Positions 1 through 7,158 of a stretch of 39,176 nucleotides of DNA are shown here, piece after piece. The translations under genes were made by a program, and so were the position numbers. The stretch lies in contig MHJY01000029.1 of assembly GCA_001818235.1 (NCBI GenBank), positions 1 through 39,176 of the forward strand, in the 5' to 3' direction. Numbering within the stretch: the first letter of the stretch is position 1; every line of letters begins with the position of its first letter. The DNA comes from Candidatus Jacksonbacteria bacterium RIFOXYB2_FULL_44_15. Lineage in GTDB: Bacteria > Patescibacteriota > Patescibacteriia > UBA9629. The notes beneath the pieces are model-generated. The model had not been told where the DNA came from and ran no database searches. It worked only from the letters and a program-made list of their open reading frames with translations.

Positions 1-354
<354 letters not shown>

Positions 355-369
<15 letters not shown>

Positions 370-633
370 GGATTGGTTTCTCGTTCTCCGTGTATATTCC
401 AGTATGAGTTTACGCCGTTCGCGGCCACTTCCAGTCTTAAAAAATTTTTCCTCATTCATAGCATCTTTTTTATTTACGAAGGCCTCATAATAAATAAGCT
501 CCCAAGGAACACCTCTGCTAGTATAAGACACACGTTGCTGATTGTGTTCTATGAGCCGCTTTTTAAGATCACCTGTAAATCCTATATATTCTTTACCTAG
601 TTTAGCACTGTATATTATATAGACATAATACAT
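355..633 (-). CDS. Small GIY-YIG endonuclease domain protein overlapping tRNA-Ser
   Basis: This 92-residue protein is essentially a single GIY-YIG domain of the short UvrC-N/YhbQ-like type: YYVYII near the start (the GIY position), KEYIG (YIG), an arginine in LKKRLIEHN, and the C-terminal pattern EEKFFKTGSGRERRK containing the metal-binding Glu. ATG at 633 is preferred over an upstream in-frame start because the domain begins directly at MYYVYI. The last codons (Gly-Glu-Val-Ala-stop) are written by the 5' end of tRNA-Ser(GGA), a 15-bp overlap. The gene sits exactly between a duplicated tRNA 5' half (682-717) and the complete tRNA (281-369), as expected if it came in with, or makes up, a minimal element that targets the tRNA anticodon loop. 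Family assignment is firm; mobility is inferred. Confidence 0.88.
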
Positions 634-681
634 AAAACGTCTTTTGCTTTCTGCGCCCAAGGCGCATCCGCCTCGGGCGGA

Positions 682-717
682 CAAGCGCGCGCACTAGGCC
701 AACTATGCGACCTCTCC
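682..717 (-). repeat. Orphan 5' half of tRNA-Ser(GGA), 36-bp direct repeat (att-like)
   Basis: These 36 bases are identical to 334-369, the 5' half of tRNA-Ser(GGA), from the acceptor stem to the first anticodon base. Identity stops sharply on both sides, and no matching 3' half follows. The two copies are 348 bp apart and bracket the GIY-YIG gene. This is the footprint expected of insertion at the anticodon loop with regeneration of the tRNA. A decayed tandem tRNA duplication is the alternative. Confidence 0.9.
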
Positions 718-829
718 AAATTTGACGATCTGAAATTGTTGCAAAATATACGCTCTCTGGTCAGATATTATCATTAACGCTCGTAAAAATCAACCGATTG
801 TTGATTTTGAGCTATTTTGAGCGTTGCGA

Positions 830-858
830 TTGAAAAACCGACGAAATTGTGGTACGAT
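830..858 (+). promoter_or_regulatory. Sigma70-type promoter for the 886-1248 gene
   Basis: A -35 box TTGAAA (830-835) and a -10 box TACGAT (853-858) are separated by 17 bp. They would start transcription near 865, some 20 bp ahead of the ATG at 886. Confidence 0.5.
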
Positions 859-885
859 TGTGGAAACCAATTAACGATTATCTAT

Positions 886-1248
886 ATGGATCAAGCAAAT
901 AATCAAAATAATCAAGCAAATCAGCCCAAAGCTAAGCCCAAAAAATCACCTTGGAAACTATATTTACACCTGGGATTTGTTTTAATTCTCGTGGCAGTTG
1001 CTGGGTACGGCTATTTCTGGTATCAAGATATTAAAGGAAAAGAAGCAACAGCCGCGGCACTTACCCAAGAAAACCAGGAATTACGCGGCCAGGTAACACA
1101 GTACGAGGCCTTACAGGCTATCATCAACCAGGAATATAAGCGCTGCCAAGAATTAATCGCCAAGGGCTCTGGCGAATTTGCGCAGTTTGAATATTGCAAA
1201 CAATATAACGCCTGGGTTGATGCGCTGAAAACTGGCGCCTTGAAATAA
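886..1248 (+). CDS. Single-pass membrane protein with coiled-coil, unknown function
   Basis: I do not recognise the family. The protein has about 120 residues. It starts with an Asn/Gln/Lys-rich cytoplasmic tail (about 1-24), has one strong transmembrane helix (LYLHLGFVLILVAVAGYGYFW, about 27-46), then a heptad-like segment rich in Glu, Gln and Leu (about 55-85), and a short domain with two cysteines. The topology resembles FtsB/FtsL-type septum proteins or small envelope anchors, but no diagnostic motif is present. ATG at 886 is chosen because the upstream in-frame extension crosses the promoter and has low-complexity, non-protein-like sequence. The PspC gene follows 19 bp downstream, so the two probably form an envelope-related operon. 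Confidence 0.75.
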   Translation: MDQANNQNNQANQPKAKPKKSPWKLYLHLGFVLILVAVAGYGYFWYQDIKGKEATAAALTQENQELRGQVTQYEALQAIINQEYKRCQELIAKGSGEFAQFEYCKQYNAWVDALKTGALK

Positions 1249-1267
1249 ATCTAATTAATCATTACTT

Positions 1268-1522
1268 ATGCCTAGAAAAACAAAAAATTCTCAAGCCGAA
1301 TCGACAGAACAAAGTGAAAATATTGAACCGGATAAAAAACCGCGGCGCTTATGCCGCTCAACCAGCGACCGGATGATTGCCGGGGTTTGCGGCGGCTTGG
1401 CCGAATACTTTAATATTGATCCAACCATTGTCCGGCTGATTTTTGTCGCCACCGTGTTGTTCGGCGGATCCGGGATTATCGCTTATGTAATCCTCTGGGC
1501 CGCGGTGCCGGAAAAACAATAA
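1268..1522 (+). CDS. PspC domain protein
   Basis: An 84-residue protein. After a hydrophilic N-terminal tail of about 28 residues comes a PspC domain: RRLCRSTSDRMIAGVCGGLA, then EYFNIDPTIVRLIFV, then a hydrophobic helix ending AYVILWAAVPE. These are the hallmark positions of the family. PspC proteins are membrane-bound sensors of envelope stress in the phage-shock system, but stand-alone versions without PspA/B/F are common and their role is not settled. No pspA is visible here. It lies 19 bp after the membrane coiled-coil gene and probably shares its transcript. Confidence 0.92.
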   Translation: MPRKTKNSQAESTEQSENIEPDKKPRRLCRSTSDRMIAGVCGGLAEYFNIDPTIVRLIFVATVLFGGSGIIAYVILWAAVPEKQ

Positions 1523-1597
1523 AAAATTAAAGCACAAATTTATCCAAATTCTATTTGTTTTAATATTTTGAGTCTTGAATTCTCTTACGGGGTTTCT

Positions 1598-1666
1598 GAT
1601 TTAGGATTTAGGATTTAGGATTTAGGATTTAGGATTTAGGATTTAGGATTTAGGATTTAGGATTTA
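1598..1666 (+). repeat. Heptanucleotide tandem repeat (GATTTAG)n
   Basis: Nearly ten uninterrupted head-to-tail copies of GATTTAG lie between the PspC gene and tRNA-Ser(UGA). The last copy is cut after six bases. No open frame uses it. Such a perfect array is likely to vary in copy number by slippage. Confidence 0.97.
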
Positions 1667-1678
1667 AAGTTTAATTAT

Positions 1679-1769
<91 letters not shown>

Positions 1770-1880
1770 AAATCGCCTATTTAGGCAAATTTCCATATCG
1801 TGCAAATCAGATTTCATATTTTTATTCTATTGCCCTTTAAAATTAAACCTTAATTTAACACTTAAGTAATATACATAAAT

Positions 1881-3482
1881 ATGGAACAAAAATTTGAGTC
1901 TATCAACCCACCTCATTTAGATCAAACTAAGAGTTCGCCTTCTGTAAAAGGATATAAAATTAAGATACCGGGCATTTTTATACCTAGTTTGGGGAAATTG
2001 ATTATATTTTTTATTTTAGGTGCGCCATTAATAAGGAGTCTGCTTGTTTATATTCTCTTTCCGAGGCATATTAGTCTTGATTTACCTTTTGAATTTCATT
2101 TGTTGAATAATTATTTTTATTTTATCTCGCGCATCTGGGCACTACCGCTTAATCCGATTTTTTGGTTTGTGCATAATGAAAAGGATTATTTAATCGGAAG
2201 AATTTTGATACTTGTAGCGCTCTTGGGCATCCATTTTGTAATTGCGAATTTTTTATTTAATCTTTGGAAAAAACTTTTTTCTTATTTCAAGGAGCGAGCA
2301 AGACTAGCTGAAAAAATTACAACATGGGGCATTTTGCTTCTGTTTGCTATTTTTGGCATTATTTTGCCGTTAGTAAATCATAAACTCTCTGCTAATTTAG
2401 TTGAAATCGGTAAAAAATATGACATGGCTTATCATCCAATTGAAGTTGCTGGTAAGCTTGCCTATTATGCCAAACAAGGTAAGGAAGAATTTGTTGTTTA
2501 TGATGGACAGGAAATTGGCAAGGAATATACAAATATTATGGATTTTAGTTTAATGGATATTGGCGGCAAGTTAGCCTTTATTGCTTATAGAGAAAACTGG
2601 AAATCTCCTGTTGTCTATTGGGGCGGAGAAGAATTAGGTGGCACATACGATCATATTTCTTATTTAACTAATCTCAATGATTTCCCGGTCTTTCTAGCAA
2701 GTAATGATCAAGCACAGTTTAAGTTTATAGTTTATAATACCGAGGAGGTTACTAAAATAGATAGAAATCAACGGATAGAATCCCTAAAAGAGATTAATCA
2801 CAAAATTGCTTATAAAATAGAATCTTTAAGAACACAAGCGGATGGATTTGGGTTTTATGAAGGATATATTGTTTACGATGGCCAAGAAATTGGCAAAGAG
2901 TATCGAAATGTTGAGGATTTTATTGATGTTAACGGAAAGCTATGTTATATAGCAAGAAGAACAGATAATAAACGCATCGTCGTTTGCGATGGGGAGGAAA
3001 GCAAACCTTACGATTTTATTGTAGGCCTGAGAGAGGTTAATAATAAACCAGCCTTTCGAGCCTCAAACGAAGAAAAAGGTGTTCTTATTCCAAGAAAATT
3101 TATTGTTTATGATGGCCAAGAAATTGGTAAGGAATATGATTCAATTGAAATAAGCGCACCTGTAGAGATTGCCGGTAAGCTTGCCTTTGGGATAGATGGC
3201 GCTATCGTTTATGATGGCAAAAAAATTGGAAAACAATACACTTTAATATTCGACCCGTTAAATGTTAACGGTAAATTAACTTTTGTAGCAGATAAAAAAG
3301 ATCTAGCAAGCTATCTTGATAAAAGAATTGTTTATTATGGCGGCGAGGAATTTGGCGAAGATTATGATTCGGTTGTGGATCCAACTTACACTAGCGGCTC
3401 TCCTAATCCGGTGGGGGTTGGCGGTAAACTTTGTTTCACGGTAGAAAAAGTCAAAAAAGTTTTTATTTTGATGGAAAAATAA
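1881..3482 (+). CDS. Membrane protein with C-terminal YDGQEIGKEY repeats
   Basis: The 533-residue protein has two parts. Residues about 30-175 contain roughly four transmembrane helices (around IIFFILGAPLIRSLLVYILF, the ISRIWALPLNPIFWFV segment, ILILVALLGIHFVIANFLF, and WGILLLFAIFGIILPLV). The rest is built of about eight degenerate repeats of 35-55 residues, each opening with a strand like IVYDGQEIGKEY and closing with a VNGKLAFIA-type strand. That arrangement suggests a beta-propeller or WG-repeat-like solenoid displayed on one face of the membrane. I cannot assign a family or function. It is more AT-rich than the genes around it. It is followed 20 bp later by the DUF4173 gene. Confidence 0.85.
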   Translation: MEQKFESINPPHLDQTKSSPSVKGYKIKIPGIFIPSLGKLIIFFILGAPLIRSLLVYILFPRHISLDLPFEFHLLNNYFYFISRIWALPLNPIFWFVHNEKDYLIGRILILVALLGIHFVIANFLFNLWKKLFSYFKERARLAEKITTWGILLLFAIFGIILPLVNHKLSANLVEIGKKYDMAYHPIEVAGKLAYYAKQGKEEFVVYDGQEIGKEYTNIMDFSLMDIGGKLAFIAYRENWKSPVVYWGGEELGGTYDHISYLTNLNDFPVFLASNDQAQFKFIVYNTEEVTKIDRNQRIESLKEINHKIAYKIESLRTQADGFGFYEGYIVYDGQEIGKEYRNVEDFIDVNGKLCYIARRTDNKRIVVCDGEESKPYDFIVGLREVNNKPAFRASNEEKGVLIPRKFIVYDGQEIGKEYDSIEISAPVEIAGKLAFGIDGAIVYDGKKIGKQYTLIFDPLNVNGKLTFVADKKDLASYLDKRIVYYGGEEFGEDYDSVVDPTYTSGSPNPVGVGGKLCFTVEKVKKVFILMEK

Positions 3483-3502
3483 TTTAAGTTCCAACGTCTT
3501 TT

Positions 3503-5041
3503 ATGTCACACACCCAAAACTCACATCCACCCAAGCTCACAAAAACCGCCATAATAACCGGAGTTTCTTTGGTTTTAGGTTTGTTTTTTGATTATTTTTT
3601 TTATAGGCAAGTGCCCGGCATTAACTTTCCGCTGTACGTTTCGCTTATTGTGATCGGGCTATTTGCGATTTCCAGCTACTCTAAAAAACAATTAAATAAA
3701 CAAATACTCTGGCTCTTACTGCCGCTCACTTTTTTTAGCCTGATGGTTTTTGTTCATTCAAGCGAACTGCTTACTTTTCTTAACGTTTCTGCCAGTTTAT
3801 TTCTGTTGCTGATTATTGCGGAAGTGTCGTTTAAAGGCAGGGTTAAAAATTTTCTGGTAAGTAATTACATCCATAAAATTTTCCTGCCGTTTAAATTTAT
3901 GCGCCCCCTTTTTCTGACACTGCGAGATATATTTGCCTTTCGGGGAATCCGTAAAGATAAAAAAATACTGTCACCGGTTATAAAAGGAATAGTTATGGCA
4001 ATTCCAGTCATGGCTATTTTCTTACTGCTGTTCTCCTCAGCTGATCTTATTTTTCAAAAATATCTTTCTAATTTAATTGATATCAATATTCAACCCGACA
4101 CCATATCAAGAGCAATTTTGATATTACTGGCTACCCTCGCTTTTATCGGCGCCTATGCTTACATCTTTCGCCAAACAGAAGAATCGGCTACCCCGCAACA
4201 AAATGACACCCCATATTCTGTCGGGCAGATCGAAATTGCGATATTTTTCGGCTTGATAAATGTTCTCTTTTTTATCTTTATCCTTGTCCAGCTGGCCTAC
4301 CTTTTTGGCGGCGGAAATAATATTTCTGCTCAAGGATTTACTTACTCTGAGTACGCGCGTCGAGGTTTTTTTGAGTTAATTGCCGTCGCGATCATCTCGT
4401 TTTTACTTCTTTGGACTACGGAAAAATATATCGTTAAACTAAATAAAAAACACACTCCGTTATTTATAATTTTAAGCGCCGCGTTAATTATTCAGGTAAT
4501 TCTGATAATGTTTTCCGCTTTCACCCGGCTGGCGCTTTACGAACAAGCGTTTGGTTTTACCACACTGCGATTATACAGCCATGCGTTTGTCATTTTGCTG
4601 GCCTTTATCTTTCTTTTATTGTTGTATAAAATTTTGAGAAATTTGAAAGAAAACACGTTCGCTTTTTGTTCATTTATCGCCATTATCTTGTTTTTGACCG
4701 CGCTAAACATCCAGGGCACTGACGCTTTTATCGCGCGCCGAAATATTGAACTATTTGCAAAAACCGGGAAACTTGATATTTTTTACCTAAGCCGATTATC
4801 TGATGATGCCATACCCGATACAATTAAATTATTAAGCCTGCCGAACGAGGATTTAAGGAAAAGTTTTGCTAGGACGCTATATTGGCGAACGCAGAATAAT
4901 TCAGCTTCCTTATCCAAATGGCAGTCGTTAAATTTATCGCGCTTAAAAGCGGCTAAAATTTTAAAGACGAATATGATTGAACTTGAACAATATAAAGATT
5001 ATCAACAGCAAAATTTTGAATCGGCGTTTCCTGTCAAATAA
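3503..5041 (+). CDS. DUF4173 domain polytopic membrane protein
   Basis: A 512-residue protein with about eleven or twelve hydrophobic helices and a short polar C-terminal tail. The C-terminal half matches the DUF4173 pattern as I know it: YSEYARRGFFELIAVAIISF, then a long run of helices with FTRLALYEQAFGFTTLRLY, and a later segment LNIQGTDAFIARRNIE. The biochemical role of the family is not established; members are inner-membrane proteins often found near sensor or regulatory genes. It probably shares a transcript with the repeat-bearing membrane protein upstream. Family assignment is fairly confident; function is unknown. Confidence 0.85.
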   Translation: MSHTQNSHPPKLTKTAIITGVSLVLGLFFDYFFYRQVPGINFPLYVSLIVIGLFAISSYSKKQLNKQILWLLLPLTFFSLMVFVHSSELLTFLNVSASLFLLLIIAEVSFKGRVKNFLVSNYIHKIFLPFKFMRPLFLTLRDIFAFRGIRKDKKILSPVIKGIVMAIPVMAIFLLLFSSADLIFQKYLSNLIDINIQPDTISRAILILLATLAFIGAYAYIFRQTEESATPQQNDTPYSVGQIEIAIFFGLINVLFFIFILVQLAYLFGGGNNISAQGFTYSEYARRGFFELIAVAIISFLLLWTTEKYIVKLNKKHTPLFIILSAALIIQVILIMFSAFTRLALYEQAFGFTTLRLYSHAFVILLAFIFLLLLYKILRNLKENTFAFCSFIAIILFLTALNIQGTDAFIARRNIELFAKTGKLDIFYLSRLSDDAIPDTIKLLSLPNEDLRKSFARTLYWRTQNNSASLSKWQSLNLSRLKAAKILKTNMIELEQYKDYQQQNFESAFPVK

Positions 5042-5058
5042 TATTAACGACGATCGCT

Positions 5059-5517
5059 ATGCATAACGGTCACACGGCAATCAGTTTTGACTTGCACGAC
5101 ACGATTCTCGTTTTTAAACTTGGGAGCAAGTTTAGTAAAATAAAATTTTTTAGAGCCATCTATTATTTTTTAGGCAATTTTAGATTTTTTATTTTTCTCT
5201 ACACGTTATTTAGCCACAGAAACGAACAGATAATAGAATTAATGAAACAGGCCAAGACGGCAGGCAACAAGGTTATTATTTTAACTTCTACCTACAAAAA
5301 AAGCGCTAAAATAATTCACTATTTTTTAAATAAAAATGATATTACCGATTACGACGAAGTAATATTTCGAAAAAGCCTATTCCAAAAAGAAAGCGACTAT
5401 AAACTTGGGGAAATTATTAAAAATGATATTGCTTTGCATTATGACGATAACGTCGCGATTTGCACAGCTATAAACACTATTAAAAGAACTTGCGTAGTGA
5501 TCTCTAGGCAATATTAG
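5059..5517 (+). CDS. Small HAD-superfamily protein with altered motif I
   Basis: A 152-residue Rossmann-like HAD core. Motif I is SFDLHDTIL (Asp11 nucleophile position). Motif II lies in KVIILTSTYKKSA, a Lys candidate for motif III sits around residues 110-117, and motif IV is LHYDDNVAI. In standard phosphatases the residue two after the nucleophile is an Asp acting as general acid/base; here that position is His13 (DLHDT rather than DxDGT). The cap region is short and hydrophobic (about 25-50). The protein may therefore be a slow phosphatase, a phosphotransferase variant or a binding protein. It follows the DUF4173 gene by 17 bp and is likely co-transcribed. Substrate unknown. Confidence 0.75.
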   Translation: MHNGHTAISFDLHDTILVFKLGSKFSKIKFFRAIYYFLGNFRFFIFLYTLFSHRNEQIIELMKQAKTAGNKVIILTSTYKKSAKIIHYFLNKNDITDYDEVIFRKSLFQKESDYKLGEIIKNDIALHYDDNVAICTAINTIKRTCVVISRQY

Positions 5518-5554
5518 GCGATTTTTGAAATTAACCCATGCTACCACAGCAACT

Positions 5555-6262
5555 ATGAACTTTACCATCAACCCAAAAATTTTTACCAAATACCCGGGAC
5601 TGCAGATCGGCGTCGTCATTGCTAAAAATTTGACGAATGATTGCGCTATGATCACGGAAATTCAGAAACAACTACGCCAGCAAGAAAAGCGTATCAGAGA
5701 AACTCTTTTGACGGAAACTTTGTCCCAACAGCCCAAAATTAAAATCTGGCGCCATGCTTATTCAGCTTTCGGCGCCAAGCCCAAAGACAACCTCTCATCG
5801 GTCGAAAATTTATATCGTACTGTTCTGCGTGACAACTCGATCCGCCACATCAACAACTTGGTTGATATTTATAATCTGATTTCCTTAAAACATCTTATGC
5901 CAGTCGGTGGAGAAGATTTGGACAAAATCAAAGGTGATATTAATTTGACGTTTGCAGGAGCTGATGAATCACCGGTTTTACTTTTAGGTGATAAAGAACC
6001 ACGGCCGCCGCACGAAGGCGAAGTAATATACAAGGATGATCTGTCCGCTATTTGCCGGCGCTGGAATTGGCGCGAAGCCGATCGGACAAAGTTGACTCCT
6101 CAAACCAAAAACTGCATTTTGGTGATTGAAGCCCTGCCGCTGGTGGCGTTTGACGAAATCAAAACGGCTACCGAAGAACTAAATAACTTAGTGGCCAAGT
6201 ATTGTAGCGGGATTTTGGCAACTTACCTACTTAAAAGCGACAAAAATATCATTGTTATCTAA
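5555..6262 (+). CDS. Free-standing B3/B4 tRNA-binding domain protein
   Basis: About 235 residues resembling the B3/B4 domain of the phenylalanyl-tRNA synthetase beta subunit: KIWRHAYSAFGAKPKDNLSSVENLYR, then HINNLVDIYNLISLKHLMPVGGEDLDKIKGDI, then a GEVIYKDD segment, then CRRWNWREADRTKL. In PheT this domain takes part in editing mischarged tRNA. Free-standing copies occur in many bacteria and archaea and are thought to handle mis-aminoacylated tRNA or related aminoacyl compounds, but this is inferred from the family. The ATG at 5555 is preferred to the upstream TTG at 5525 because the conserved N-terminal strand begins right after it. Confidence 0.82.
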   Translation: MNFTINPKIFTKYPGLQIGVVIAKNLTNDCAMITEIQKQLRQQEKRIRETLLTETLSQQPKIKIWRHAYSAFGAKPKDNLSSVENLYRTVLRDNSIRHINNLVDIYNLISLKHLMPVGGEDLDKIKGDINLTFAGADESPVLLLGDKEPRPPHEGEVIYKDDLSAICRRWNWREADRTKLTPQTKNCILVIEALPLVAFDEIKTATEELNNLVAKYCSGILATYLLKSDKNIIVI

Positions 6263-6345
6263 CTAAGATTAACTATTGCCAAATTGTCTATTAGCATTGC
6301 GAGGAGTGATGTTAAAAAACAAATTTAGCAATCATCACAAAAACC

Positions 6346-7014
6346 ATGTCCGAAACATTTAGAGAAATCCCCCTCACAAAAGAAACAGCTCCAGAGCAAC
6401 CCAGATTTCCAGATATTCCTATTACCCAGGACTGGACCTTTAAAAATAGATTCATGGAAGATGATGATCAAAAGAACCAAATCAAACTAGAAGATTTTGC
6501 GCTAGTAGAAGAACTGGCTACCTTGGCAATAACTAATAAAGATGAATTAATCGGCGGCTACCACAATTTTTTCAGTAGCCACGACTCTGATGAGACTAAG
6601 GAGCGTGAGCTTAACAACATCATTGAGAGAAAAAAAGAAAGACTGGGAAACTTTAAGCCTGACCAGAGACAGTATCAAGAAATAATAAATGGCATTAGAA
6701 TAGCCGAGCTGCTTTTAAAAGTTCTCCAAACATACAAAAAAAATCTAGCACACCGACTGGAGCGCCATCTGGAAGAGCGCAAACCGGCCGCCCGGCTAAA
6801 CTGTAACTACGCAACAGAAACTGCCGCTCAATTAGAAGCAACTGGCTGGCGCGAAAACCAGAGCTTTCACCCAGACAGCCTCACCGAATGGAATGAAGCG
6901 TGTAAGACACTTGACATCTTTCAGGATAAATATCAAGTCTGTTTAGTTAAAGAGGAAACCGAAGATAAGGCAGGAGAAAATTTGATTACTATTTACTTGA
7001 AAGAGAAAAAATGA
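6346..7014 (+). CDS. Hypothetical protein, helical, unknown family
   Basis: A 222-residue hydrophilic protein without signal peptide or membrane segment. The first 35 residues are Pro-rich and probably disordered. Residues about 45-145 are charged and strongly helical (many Glu/Lys/Arg and Leu at helical spacing). The C-terminal part (about 150-222) contains WRENQSFHPDSLTEWNEACKTL followed by a beta-type segment (YQVCLVKEE, NLITIYLKE). I do not recognise the family. Start and stop are clear, with 83 bp to the gene before, and a bidirectional terminator follows directly. Confidence 0.65.
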   Translation: MSETFREIPLTKETAPEQPRFPDIPITQDWTFKNRFMEDDDQKNQIKLEDFALVEELATLAITNKDELIGGYHNFFSSHDSDETKERELNNIIERKKERLGNFKPDQRQYQEIINGIRIAELLLKVLQTYKKNLAHRLERHLEERKPAARLNCNYATETAAQLEATGWRENQSFHPDSLTEWNEACKTLDIFQDKYQVCLVKEETEDKAGENLITIYLKEKK

Positions 7015-7040
7015 CTCTTTACTAATTTTGATGTAACCAA

Positions 7041-7070
7041 AACCGCCGGCCTCTTACCGGCGGTTGTTTT
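7041..7070. terminator. Bidirectional intrinsic terminator
   Basis: A perfect 9-bp stem AACCGCCGG/CCGGCGGTT with a 7-nt loop (7041-7065) is followed by GTTTT on the plus strand and, on the minus strand, is followed by a T-rich tract (complement of the A's at 7037-7042). It lies between converging transcripts: the orphan gene ending at 7014 and ppsA ending at 7159. Confidence 0.85.
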
Positions 7071-7158
7071 ATTCCTGTTCGCCGAATCCCCCTGGGATGA
7101 AGGCGATAAAGGAACCCCCCGAAGCTTTAGTGAAGGGTGGGTAAACAAACGACTGATG

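Noticed and set aside
1598-1666. Possible CRISPR array or telomere-like sequence
   Set aside because: The unit is only 7 bp with no spacers, so it is a simple tandem repeat. Likeness to TTTAGGG-type telomere units is superficial.
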